A DNA stretch of 64,000 nt from Ciona savignyi (taxonomy: Eukaryota > Chordata > Ascidiacea > Phlebobranchia > Cionidae). The notes under the pieces were generated by a model that saw only the letters and a program-made list of their open reading frames with translations, was not told the origin of the DNA and searched no databases. Location: the NCBI GenBank assembly GCA_000149265.1, contig CH002714.1:915288-979287 (forward strand). The letters are read 5' to 3'. This document shows positions 12,501-24,499 of this stretch, piece after piece; position 1 is the stretch's first letter, and each line of letters opens with the position of its first letter. The position numbers were made by a program, and so were the translations under genes.

Positions 12501-15089
12501 CCACACATGGCCCTTGTGCGCGTGCAAACAAAAGGTTAAGTATCGACTGCTATCGTGTTTTCTTGATTTTTTATGCTCTCATCAGTTAAACGTGCATTTC
12601 CAAGATCTTATATTGATTGTTTTTTACTACGAAGGACAATGCAAGAAAAAATAGTGGTAAAATCCAAGAAAACTGATATCCTAATCAGCAGTTATGTTAT
12701 TTGTTTCCAGGAAAAACGCATTTTAATTGGTATTTTCCAAAGCGCTCCAGACTAATTGCATTACTGGTCTGTTGTTTGCGCCGCGTCGTAAAACTACTGG
12801 CGTCAAAAATGATTACGCAATTAAATGCGTCTCTAATCCCGGCAGCACGCTTGAAGAGACGCGTTCACTTGGTTAATGGTCACACAAAAACAAACGGTTC
12901 TTTCAACCAACTGGAAAACGACGATCGTAACAAATTACTCGCGACATAGTAGTGGTTATTACGCGACCCAATCGCCAAAGGCATTGTTTTCACTGCTTTG
13001 CGTGAGAGGGATATAAATCTTTCAATGAACGACGCGACCTTTTAAGGGTTCCTGATTTAATCTAAACTGTGTTTATTGCCGTATCACCGAGGTGACATGC
13101 GTGTTCTTGTTAACCCCGCAATCCACTTTCATTAACCATACCGGGGAAACTGTGCCAGTTGGTTATCTTACCATCGGCACATCGACTTGATCAACACAGC
13201 CTTGCAAACTGGGTATGGGTGATTTGAAAATAAACAATAACTTACCGCTATCGTCTGACTTGTTCTTTTCGGCATCTTCGACAGCAGACGACGCCTTGTT
13301 CTCCTGCTTCGTTACTCCGATATCCGACACAGCCACCAGGGTGGTCTTTGTTGCGGGTCGACTTTCCTCGGACGGTGATTTTGCGGATTGCGCCTTGCAT
13401 GTGTTGGGTACTGCTGCAAATGTTACAGTCCGCTTCGATGTTTTACTGGTGGTTGACGGCGCTATGGGTTTGGTCGATGTTGACGGTTGCGGTTTGGAAA
13501 CTGGCGGCTGGGGTGCTTTTCTTTTCTTGCGGAAGGTGCCAATAAGACTTTGTGCGGGTTTGGTTAAGGACGGTCCTGTTACCTTTCTGAAAAGTTTCGC
13601 AGCGCCGCTATTTTTCTGTTTTTCGGGTTTCGTTGATGCCGCAGCCGAAGCAGCCACAACACGCTTTGCTCTCAAATAAGTTTCTGCAAAATAGTCCGTG
13701 CCACTAGATGTTTCGCTACTACTAGTCCCGCTTATACTACTACCACTTGTGTTGGATGTTTCACTACACGTGGTTGTTCCGCTGCTCGAGTCGGTCGCGG
13801 TTGTCGTGGTGGTTGCCCCACTGCTGTAGCTGTCTGTACACTGGAGTGAGGCGGTTGAAAACAACACTGTTTTCTGACGGGAAATGACACTTCCAAAATC
13901 AGCCATGATGGATTTCTCATCATCAGCATCCTCCCCAGCACTATGCGAGTCGACTTCCACATCTGAACCCGTGCTCGCCGTACCGGTAGATGTCGTCGTG
14001 GGTTGTGTCATCTGTGCTGTAGCGGTAGGCATGTCGACGCGACCTTCGGGTCTTGCCTATTCTCCCGTGGCGATGTCGACTATCTCGTCGGTGTCGGTGC
14101 CGTCGTTTGCTCGAAGATCGCGATCTTCGTCGGGAATTCTGGCAATAAGGGTAATGTCCTACATTGTGCTCTCGTCGACTTCCGGAGAGCTGAACATTTT
14201 GATCGGAAAGAGCGTCGGAGTCTTCGTCATCGTCGTCGTCTTGTACAAGTGACCGCCGCCTGTGGTTTCGGCGACGGTAAGTACAGTGCTCTCGGTTAAA
14301 ATCCCGATTGTCCAGGGCGCTCTGAATAAATTTACTCTTATCACTGTGCCTAAGCAGACAATCCGGCCCAGTTATCACTCCGTCTACAAATTGTTCTTCA
14401 CTCAATGTTATTGTTACCTCAGTAGATTCGGTCGTCTTTTGGCGGACCGACACGCATCGTTCGGCCGCAGAACTGGCGACTTTACTCCCGGTCGAAGGAC
14501 TACGACAGCCCGAGGTTTTGTTGTTATTTTTGTCTTCAGCGCCTTCCTTCGTATGCTGTGTCATAACTGCACGTTGGAACTGCATCATACTTCGACGAAT
14601 TCGCCTCTTTCGACCATGCGACAGATTGTCCAGGAAATGTGCGGATTCTGATGCATTTTGGCGTTGGTTCATATTGTTGATCAAATTTCCTGACGAAGCA
14701 TCAGTCCTCGTGCTGGGGTGATGATGATGTGCGTCGCGGTAACGAGTACACTTGCTCTTCTTTAGTGCAAATTTTACGTGGCACTGTTCCTTGCCCCATG
14801 CTTGCCAAACAGCGAATATTCTTGTTCGTGGCGGCAGCGGTTTTTCACATCCACGCCAGTTTTCAACAATCACGAAGCTCTGAGCTAATTCTTTGAGCGA
14901 TTTTCCCGCAGAAAAGTTGAAGTCAAGTTCGTTGGGTTTCCGTGGTCTTCACATGTATTCTCTTGCGTCGTTCCATTCTGATTGTTTGTCTTTAAGTAAA
15001 GCTTGGAGTACGTCTGAGCAATTTGTTTTTCTGGTAAGTCCCGATACTTCCTTTTCCTCTCGACCGACGCAAACAGTTATGGTCGACAT
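3552..15089 (-). CDS. RASSF9/10: N-terminal RASSF family protein, RASSF9/RASSF10 type
   Basis: Exons on the minus strand are 15089-14953, 14877-13246, 6165-5996, 5916-5317 and 5201-3552. Exons 1-2 encode a Ras-association domain: it opens MSTITVCVGREEKEVSGL and continues IVENWRG, LPPRTRI and VWQAWG, matching the RA fold at the very N-terminus of RASSF7-10. Then come a basic KRRIRR stretch, a long low-complexity insert rich in Arg, Ser, Asp and Thr, and a coiled-coil segment (QLVISQEQ to GKNYVQDTYL) that parallels RASSF9 ENYVQDAYL. The C-terminus carries NDSDTGRSSLHSTDSD, close to the conserved RASSF9/10 tail. Family members are coiled-coil scaffold proteins linked to Hippo, JNK and membrane-trafficking roles. 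Introns 2, 3 and 4 join in phase 1, 0 and 0. Odd points are a 75-bp intron needed to skip an in-frame TGA and a one-base frame inconsistency near 14040. RASSF9 versus RASSF10 is not resolved. Confidence 0.87.
6166..13245 (-). other. 7.1-kb intron 2 of the RASSF gene
   Basis: The donor at 13245 (G|GTAAGT) leaves one base of a codon, and the acceptor at 6166 (TTGCAG) supplies two, so the phases agree. Open stretches inside it, such as 7848-8264 minus and 9544-10002 minus, have no usable start ATG. A plus-strand open frame ending at a GTACGT donor near 7699 is the only exon-like segment, and it resembles nothing I know. No RNA gene or transposon ends were recognised. Confidence 0.6.
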
Positions 15090-18000
15090 TGTGTAATAAT
15101 TTCGTAAAGTACGTATGACTTAAATTATACGAGTGATATACAAGTCTCACTCAAAATAATGCATTGGTGCCAGGAACTGTGCATTTGAACTTTACTAAAA
15201 TACCTGGAAAAAAAAGATAAACTAACATTAGTGAACCAGTAAAACTATCCATTACAATTTCTGCCTCAGTTAAACGATGGCGCAAGGTCGAAATTCGTGT
15301 GGTTGTGCTCTCCACCTACAATGTTTTGTGCTGTCTAGAACCTTGCTGAACCGTACAAACGACACTCAAACGTTGAAATGCTGCAATGGAAAACATGGGC
15401 ATACATGAGGTTTGCAGCTGACTTGGATTTGTTGCAGCAAGATTCTAGGATTAAGCTGCGCTTATGGAGTAATTTAATACAGGTCAAATGGTTCGCCGGC
15501 GAAAGCTCCTTCACAACAGGCGCGGTCTTCTCCTAATCCGCTTCTCCAAGCTTTGATCGGCCTGAGCTTTTCTAAATTCTCCAACCTATTTCCAATTAAA
15601 TCGCGCGCCGCCACCGCTCGACCTGAAATTTCATATCGAACGACTTATCGACTTCCCACTCGGTAGATTTGGGTCAAATCCCCGCCGTCCTAAGATCCCC
15701 CGGCTAGAGCGACATAAAGAGGCCACCTTCTGACAACCAGCCGCTAGAAATGAATCTACCAGTTTACTTCAATCGGCGAAATCGGCGAGAACGATTTTTT
15801 CTCGCGACTGGCGGTCGATCTCGATCGCCTTTTTCTACCAGCGGACGCTGCAGTTTTTGGTTAGCCCAAACGAAAAGCGTGATATGTCAAATAAATAAAT
15901 ATGATTACGTATTATAACTTAATTATACATTTACTATATTGGTGTTGTGTCATTTACTACAAAATCGATAAGTTTTACAAGTTAAACAACTCACTAATTC
16001 GCAGTTCAAGTGAACTTCTATAAACCTGAAAAATAACTCCTAGGTGTCTTCTCGCCTAATTTACTCCACGAAAGACAGGGTAGCAGTTTCAAAGGAAACG
16101 TACATACTCCAGGTTGTACAGCTGAAATCTCTCAAACGTAACAGCCATTCAGAATTTTTGCAATTTTAACGAGATATCCTATGGTAAAGTGCTGGGTTCG
16201 AATTCCGTTAAAAGTCTAGAACAGATGTAAGTTTTAGAAAGTGCAATGTGCGTAACGCTGTGCCGTTCGTTAAATGTCCCGAGTCCGTAAGAAGCAAAAA
16301 TGAACGCGTTTGTTTTAACGAGGCTAACATATTGCATGCATCGTATTGGCAATGATAAAAAAGCTTTTGATAATGATAAGACAAGCACAACACGGCTTCG
16401 CTAACGATCTTAATTGCTCGACAATGGTTTGGTATCAGGTCAGCGGGCGGTGAAACAGCATGTTTGGTTTGCGACCAGTAATACCCGTTCGTTAATGATC
16501 ACTTTGCAAGTTTAGGACGGAAGGCGCTGCACGGGGGTCTTTCCGCATTAAGCAAGTTAGTCGCAGTGTAAATATTTTGATAGCGCATTAGAACGTAGAT
16601 TTCGACAGTGGAAGAATGTGCCAATCATGTATTGTATCACACATTGACCTGAGTAAAACTTTAGTGTTCTGCCAGGTGTTTAGGAATATATTTTTAATAT
16701 GAATTTCCTTCGTGGGAATCATCTGGTAGTATTTTGAGAAAGCACGATCATCGCATTGCCGCTCGATGTTGCGCGAAAACTGTAAAAAACACGTCAATCA
16801 CATGGCAGTGAAAAACAACTTGCTAAAGGCGATTGATCAGCATAATTAATCCTTGAGTAATAGGTGATAACCGCCTATGTGAAGAAAGAAGTGGACAGGC
16901 ATTTAACTGACAGAAATTGCTACACGTACGTTTCTTATCCAATCGTTCGGCTAGACACTAATATAAAAGCTCTTTGTTGAAAGAAATGGAATGTTATAGC
17001 TGTCTGTATTTGCGCAAGTAAGAGGGAACATATATATACGAGGGTGTTCTATTCAAATCGTTATTGCGTAAAATAGAACAGTTAATCACAAAAGTAATTC
17101 TATATGAAATATTACTCAGGCCCGACCTGACGAAACAAGAGTTTTGATAACTTGTCTGAGTTGACAGCTCACGTCAAAGTGGGACCAGTGTCTTATCCCG
17201 AGACGTTACCAGAGCGCGGACTAAACCAACACCTCGTTACCACCGAGGTCGCGTGATTGCTCTTTGTAGAATGATATAGACAACTTTCTGCTTTCATAAA
17301 TAAACAAACAAGGGCTCAGTTCAACCGGCAATTAACCAACGGCTTGGCAATATCTCGAGTGTGCGCACTAAGCCTCGAAGGCAGTTCTGGGCATTGCGTG
17401 TCTCCCACTCACTCTTAAGCGGCAATAATGCGTCTTTCACCGGGCTTCCAAGCCTTCAATTACCAAAGTTAGTGACGTCAATTCTCGGCCGATTTAAAGT
17501 CTTCAAACGTCGGGTGCTGCATGGCGGCAAATCCAAGCTAAAACACCCGTTACGGAAGATATTCAGCTTTCCTTGAAGCGGATCAACGAATGAATGACAG
17601 TCCTTTTTCACTAAGACTTCAAATGGTCCAAAAATCCGATTATGTCACCAATGAATAAGTGGCTGCACAGTTTTATAATAACAGTAGCCGTATATTAAAA
17701 TTACACTTTTGAAATTTAATACAAAGTATCTACAGTTATCCGATTAAAGAACCGATATACACAAAATGTAATTTCTTTCTTACTTTGATTTTTCGTTTTA
17801 TACAGCAAACAACAAATGTACCAAGTTAATCGATAGCACTTCACTTCACCAATGTTTCTACATTGTGCAAAGAAAGGCCGGGTGAGTCACCCTACAGCAT
17901 TTTAGAAAAACAGCTTGTGTTCCAAGGAAAACACTGTGTCTAAATCCGTCTTATGCGCAGACCGAAAACAGTCAAAACTGACCGTGCATCGTGAAAATGG

Positions 18001-19928
18001 AACTCCCGCCGCAACCTGATCTGTGGCACGCTCCTGGCATAGCAATTTGTCATCGACTGTGCTCACTGCGAACGTAGGCCCAACAAGCCGATGCTGAGAA
18101 ACGAGGTGATTGCCGATGACAAGTATAACTGATGATAATTTGAGCATGAGTTCAATATCCTAAATACCGCAAAGTATTCAATTTAAATAAACTTCAAATC
18201 CGGCAAACCACGAGATTGTACATCATCGATTCGCCCAGCGAAGTATTTTTCTCCGTTATACTTTTGCAAACCATGAAGTTAAAATTTTATTTACAATTGG
18301 TCTATAAGAGAGAAAGAACCATAGAATAAATGTGAATAATTCGCGAAAGGAAATTGAGTGATTGATGATGAGATTTACATTCCGATATGAGAAGTAATAT
18401 TTTTGCTTCCTGGTTTTTACACACTGATAATCCTATAATTCCATACACCAGTAATTTCACTTCATCAAATGCACTGAGAACATTTAGCTCCTGAAGACAG
18501 TGGTGCAAAAATCAATGACAAAAGGATGCACGTCCTGCGCAAAATCACCCCTCACTTTCCTGTTTGCTGCGGCGTCCTAAATAAACAAATCTAGTATGGG
18601 ATATTGTGAAGCAATAAAAATGAAACTGAGGATACAAACGAAAATTTAGAAATAAGAGGGACGGTGGTATTTAAAACGCGAGAAAGTTTTGGTGTGGCGG
18701 CCTGTCGCCGAATAACGGGCACGTTTCTCGTATCTTCTGATGTTTCGAAAGGCCACCACGTCGGGTCAGCGGTTATCTGGATGTGTGAGGCAATTTTGAA
18801 ATTTGGATCAGGGGTATTTCGTTTGAACCCATCTACGTTAGGGTGGGGAAACTGCAGTGTTGATACGGCAGGCGCGAAAGACTCGATGCTAGACTGAGGC
18901 GTTGATTGATCACAAGGTATCCATAGCCTGCCACAATAGCCTCGCTTTCTTACACGGAACGTTCGTTACACCGAGTCTATCAGCACGCATTAATTCAAAC
19001 ATTCAACCTTTCCTACATATTAAGATATTCATATTGTCTTATGATGTTGCGAGACAACTGCATTATTCCGACGAGGAGAAAATCTTTCCATAGCTGCCTT
19101 TCTATACCGGAACACTTAACATAGTTTGCCTGTTACAGTTTATATGGTTCATAACACGATGTGACTACACCTACATACAATCCGCCGTGACAGGGAATGG
19201 TGTTACTGTAACACCATCTTTTTCTCTGCACAATGATATATCCCTATTCTAACCTATGTTAGTGAACTATAACCCTGAACGGCGTAGGTATGCAACGAAG
19301 ATGTAAGGAAGAGGGGAGAAATATTACATTTAGTGGTTGCCGTGGCACTCAAAATGCGACAAAGTTAATAATAGCTGTTGCCAGTTACTAAGCACGCATG
19401 CTATGCAACGAAGATATATGTATGAGATCGGGGTAGGGTGCACCACTGAACATCAGGCCTGCCACACACGACGAGTTTTTTTTTTGGATTCGGAACATTG
19501 TTATCCGGAAAACACTGATCGGTAAAGACAAACTTCTGGATACACATAATCACCACAAAAAAAAACTTTTAATAAATGTACTTATTAATGTAAATTGTCA
19601 TTGTTTTGAAACCTTATCCTCCGCCCGTGACAAAGGCAATTTTTGTTTTTTTTGCGCAACAAAAGAACCAAATGTCCCTTTTTTGGTCTAAACCGTTGGT
19701 CTAAACAACTATACAGAACCAACATAATAGATATTAAAACAAATGTGCACTGACTAATAATACACTTATTCATCTGATTCGCTTATGACGCCATAGAAAT
19801 TAAAAGTTAACAGGTGTCGGCGTGAGGGTGTCTACAAAACAAGAATTAGTATAGTCGCTACACCAACACAAATGAGATATTCAAATGTAGAATGTGAATG
19901 TGTTTACCGTGTACGCAGGCGAACCTCA

Positions 19929-20003
19929 CACAGCTGTGAACAAAACGACAACCCATTGAAGTGTAATGCAACATTAATGACGGTAATTCGGTTCACAGCT
20001 GTG
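19929..20003. promoter_or_regulatory. Inverted pair of CAGCTG E-box palindromes
   Basis: The 13-mer CACAGCTGTGAAC at 19929-19941 recurs as its exact reverse complement at 19991-20003. Each contains the bHLH target CAGCTG inside a longer palindrome. This could be a paired bHLH (MyoD- or proneural-type) binding site. Function is inference only. Confidence 0.3.
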
Positions 20004-21078
20004 ATTAACCAGATCGATGCTCTTTTGTCTAGGTTGTAGACAGTTATCTGCACAGCAGAACAAATCGCGAGGCCCTTAAATGTCTGTTTCCCTGAAGCAC
20101 TATTATTACAGGCGCACTTTGATAAGGTTAATTCTGCGAAAACTAAACATAAATGTTAAGATCAAACAAGGTTGTTATCACTCTAAAACTACGATCAGTT
20201 TTACCATATATGTTGTCGTACAAAGAGCTCTTTAAATCAAAAGATACTTCTAAACTGTTATCGCCTTAATAACTAGGCTTAACAATAATGTAATTAAACG
20301 TCAGGTATATTTTGGGTACAATGTATCTTAACGCATTCAACCACGTGAAGGGTATACTCTGGGAGAAATAGCCCACATTTCTTTGACCCATGCAACTGCG
20401 CCTTATCTACATTTAAACCTATGAAACTGTTCGAAGCGGTGGTCGGCACGCAAGGTGACGCATATATCTGTGACCTCGAAAAAGCCATAGCTAAACAAAA
20501 ATAACAACACTTAAATAAAGGTGGGTGGCTCGATGGCAACCCTACGTCAACGGCGCAAAAAAACACTTAACTTGTGTACTTTCCTTCACAAATACAGTCT
20601 TCATTCTCTCACTATGTGATAATACAAGACAAGATTGTCCAAATACGGCAAACATAACAATCGAACAACATAAATTGACTGTAGAACTAACTACACTTTT
20701 TGCTATTTTTAGCCTGTCAAAACGCCTTCGACTTATGCAGCTTAACGATGAATCATTAAACAGTGTCCTGGGTCTTAAAATATATAAATAAAGCCCCTTT
20801 ACTGCACAACATTATGTTCTAGTTTTAACGAGATCAAAATTAGATGCATAATGTTGACAACTTGATCGCCGTACTGCCACATATTAGGTTACACACTGTC
20901 TTGAATTTGACCGTCTGGTAATAAGAGTAGCAATAAACTTGCGCTCACTTGAGTCTACAGTAATTAAAAACAGTTTGTTGCTTCGCTTTGTCGTCACATC
21001 TGTCATCCACTGGGTGAATGTTCCCACGAAAACGCGTGTAATTAAATCTGGCAATTTCTCGTAACTGGCGGTGTTTAG

Positions 21079-21256
21079 TTTGACGCTTAGTAGCCGATGC
21101 GTGACCAGCTTGAACCCTCTGCTGGATGTGACACGTGTGGCCACGGTTTACAGCACCTACCACGTGCCCACTGATTTCATCGACCCTGTTGTTTATGGCG
21201 CCGAAAATGCTGGTTTGACAGAATTAGAACAAGTCCGCAGTGGGATAAGTGACTAA
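21079..21256 (+). CDS. Possible terminal coding exon, unknown product
   Basis: After an acceptor-like GTGTTTAG at 21071-21078, an open frame runs 58 codons to TAA. It has many G/C-ending codons, unlike the AT-rich flanks, and reads LLDVTRVATVYSTYHVPTDF and then IDPVVYGAENAG. There is no ATG, so it could only be a 3' exon. I do not recognise the sequence and found no upstream exon to pair with it. A chance open frame in a locally GC-richer patch is quite possible. Confidence 0.22.
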
Positions 21257-22403
21257 ATCCACAAAGAAAGATAATCGCCTTTTCCTAATTGTTTGAACAT
21301 CATATATATAAGGAGAAGGAACAACAAAAGTTAAGTACAAATTTGGCCACATCCGATGAAAAGTGCTTCACCGTGAACTCCATAATGCAACAACAATGAA
21401 ATTACAGTAAACATAATTACGAAGTATCTGCAGACACAAAGCCAAGTTATCCACGCGTAAAACCTTTTCAGCTTTATTGGATATAACGCCACACACAAGC
21501 ATATACAGTTTCACTTACGAAAATACCGCGTTAATTAATTGCAGTGGTTATTATTATTATTATTTTATTCTAAATTAAGGCAATCAGTAAGTGATCTTTT
21601 CACGTTGCAGACATCATCCATTGACACATAGGTAGGGCTAGACGGGTGCTCTTTTTTTACGAAAGTCGACATTAATATTCTTTGATTTGTCGTAGACACT
21701 GGTTGTCAAAGCGTCGTTAAAGGTAGCAAGGGAAATAACTTAGCCACATTTATCAAAGTGTTTTAAAGGAGTGATTCTACAAGCCAATCTGTGTTCGAAA
21801 TATGTTAAAACTACTGTTTAAATCACTCAGTAATGCCATCATTATTAACTTTCAGTCCATCGGGAAATAAGCTCTCCAAGGAAAGTCTAGAATTAAAAAA
21901 AAACATTTCAATTTCGCTTTAGCAAAACTAGAGAACAGTCGTCTTATCACGCTCAATTTCCATTGATCGTAAATGGTCGATGGAAATATTAACGCCGCGA
22001 TGTGCGCGACCGTAAATTTCTAATGTATTTCCTGTTTCACTCTGGGACTTTGCTATAACTTTCATCTTAGCAGGGGGTAGACAGCCCTTAAAATATAAGA
22101 GCATGTGACCGTATCCAAACAACGTTTGTTTTATGGTGACGCTATAAAACTAAGTTTCAGAGCCTTAGTTTAACTCCTGTTTTTTTACTAAATTTTGAAG
22201 AAGGTGAAGAGAATAGCGCCTTCTACTTTACAAGTTTTCTACAGTCTCAACAAGACGGGATCTTCTGCACTGTCATTACTTGTAATCAATTACAATAATT
22301 ACCAGAATATACAGCATGTAGAGCCTAATGGTATCACGCAAAGAAAAACAAATAAATGACCAAGGAAGCTGAAACCGTGAAATCGGGACTTTTAAGGACA
22401 ATA

Positions 22404-24497
22404 GGGGAGAGTGGTACTGAGTGGGACATGGTACACAGTGAGAAATTTTGAATAAAAACGTTAAAACATAAAAATATTAAAACCTTTGACGGTTGAGTGC
22501 TTTCACGTTACTAACGCACTTTGTAACGAACTTTAAGGAATCAGCATGTCAGTTTTGGAAAGTTATGGAAGTTTTAGATTTTTCAGAGGTCTAAGTAAAA
22601 TTTTATACGCTAGCTGCAAACTTAATTTAGATGGGTGAACATTAGCTTCAAGGCTAAAGTTACTGGGAAGTGATGAAGTAGGTGCATACCTTGCTTACAA
22701 ATAGAAAATGAACATGGCAGCCTCAATTTAAGTATCTTTAATTTTGACTTGAAGATTTGTAGTATCTACGTACTCAGTGAGACACTATGTTGAGGTACAC
22801 TGTGAGACAGAATACAGGAGTGTTTTATTATCTTTTTTGTGGGGTTTAAGCCCACAAAGAGCATTTATATGTTTAGAAATAGCCTATACAGTAGTTAGCC
22901 AAGTATATAAATCTATCCAGTTTTAGATGTTTATTATTTTTAATAACTAGGAGTGGACTTGTGGGAAGAATTGTGAAAGTAAATTCAGAAAACCATAAAA
23001 TTGGCTCATCATTAGAATATTGCCCGAGTGAAGCTGTTCAGTTGGTTTTGTCCAATGAATGGAGCCTAAGAAAGGCAGCAGATCATACAGTAGTGAAATT
23101 TTAAACACTACCAAGGTATGTCAGTAAGCAAAAAGCTGCTGAAAATCCCACAAGAACGCTGTAGTCTTTCGAGAACGACCTTATTTTTAAATAAACATAA
23201 GGTAAACTAGTTCTACGAAAACTTGAGGTTGATTTATAGCCGGAGTTCATCTGTGCTTTGTGCTGCTACAAGGACCTTTAATTTGGATGAGACTGGCACG
23301 CCCATCGTCTCTGCATCAAAGGCTATTCTTGCTGAAAAGCTGTCAAGCAAATTTCCAAAGCAACTAGTGGTAAAAGAGGTTTATACATGTGCTATTGTGT
23401 GTGCTGCTGGTACATTCTAAACACCAGCGTTTCCATGATGCAACTTTAAATCTCACATGTTAAATGGTGCTATCTGGGACTCTTTGTTTAGCACAGAAAA
23501 CAGGCTGGATGAACTCGGACCTCTTTTCACAGGTGATGGAACACTTCATCAAGCACTCTTCAAGCTCAAAAGAAAATCCAAATCTGTTAATTTTTGACAA
23601 CCATGAAAGCCACATGTCACTTAAAGTTCTGGTCCTGGCAAGAGAAACTGGTGTGACAACATTGACACTGCCACCTTCACACAAAATGCAACAGTTAGAT
23701 GCACTGTGTATTTTCCATTTAAATAATTTTATAGAGCTGCAATGAATAGTTGGATGCTGCATAATGCAGGGCAGCCCTGCACATTGTACAACCTTGGTGA
23801 ATTGGTTGAAATAGCTTATATGAAATCGATGACTCCTTGTGCGATGAGTGTGTTCCTCACTGTTCCATTTAAGGCATTTCTTATTTTAAATTTCTGTTCC
23901 CTTTGGTCTGGATTGTCATTTTAAACCTTTTACTAAACACTGTTTTTATGTGTGAATTGCTCTTTACTGCTTCAAACTTGTATTAAACTGTGTATCAGTC
24001 TGCATAATTTACCATGTTGCAATAGATTGACACTGAACTTTTATGATATTCTTGTCAGTTTTAAAAAATTGGTAAGTTTGTGCCGTGTAATAAACTTTCT
24101 TGTTGAATTTAACGTTGGATTTGCACATGTATGTAAACAAATTTACACCGACACACGTCGAGAATGACTGTACATATAATTATTTCAAGCTAGAAAGTAA
24201 TACATTGTTAAATAGGGGCAATTTAAACAGCAATTTGTACCACCTGTACAAATGTCTCACTGTGTACTAGGGTGTGTCTCACTGTATACCGGGGTGGTAC
24301 CCAGTGAGACAAAAAAGGCACCCCCAATAAACCCCATTTTTATCACAACACATGGGTAATAAAAAAAATCCAGTACTTCCATCAGATACCCAAATGATTG
24401 TTTAATGTTATTAACAAAAAAAATTTGAAATAAAACGATTATTATTAAAGATATTGGATAATAGGCATTTTTCGTATCACTGAGTACCACTCTCCCC
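22404..24497 (+). mobile_element. pogo/Tigger-type (Tc1-mariner superfamily) DNA transposon, decayed
   Basis: The element starts GGGGAGAGTGGTACTGAGTG and ends with its near-exact reverse complement. It is flanked on both sides by TA (22402-22403 and 24498-24499), the target duplication of this superfamily. Its length is 2,094 bp. Subterminal copies of CAGTGAGAC/GTCTCACTG occur near both ends (around 22771, 22797, 24252, 24276 and 24301) and may be transposase-binding repeats. Inside is a broken transposase reading in the same direction. Confidence 0.93.
23030..23745 (+). pseudogene. Broken pogo-like transposase
   Basis: Three separated fragments are readable. The first, from 23030, is a psq/CENP-B-type helix-turn-helix (SLRKAADHT, then TLPRYVSK after a stop). 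The second, 23223-23420, carries the first catalytic Asp in NLDETG. The third, 23464-23745, carries the second in FDNHESH and a third in QQLD. Order and motifs match the DDE/DDD endonuclease of pogo, Tigger and Jerky-like transposases. Stop codons and frame changes between fragments mean it cannot make a full protein. The ends are well preserved, so the copy could still move if an active relative supplied transposase. Confidence 0.88.
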
Positions 24498-24499
24498 TA

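Larger units (their letters stand above)
15090..22403. other. Gene-poor region upstream of RASSF
   Basis: It must contain the RASSF promoter, since the start codon is at 15089, but I cannot point to a TATA box or other core element. No confident exon is seen apart from the weak candidate at 21079-21256. A paired E-box palindrome lies at 19929-20003 and a (TTA)n run near 21548. Confidence 0.5.

Noticed and set aside
13215..14651. Plus-strand open frames opposite RASSF exon 2
   Set aside because: Antisense shadows of the low-complexity coding exon.
16190..16215. B-box-like GGGTTCGAATTCC
   Set aside because: No A box or paired arms at the proper distance upstream.
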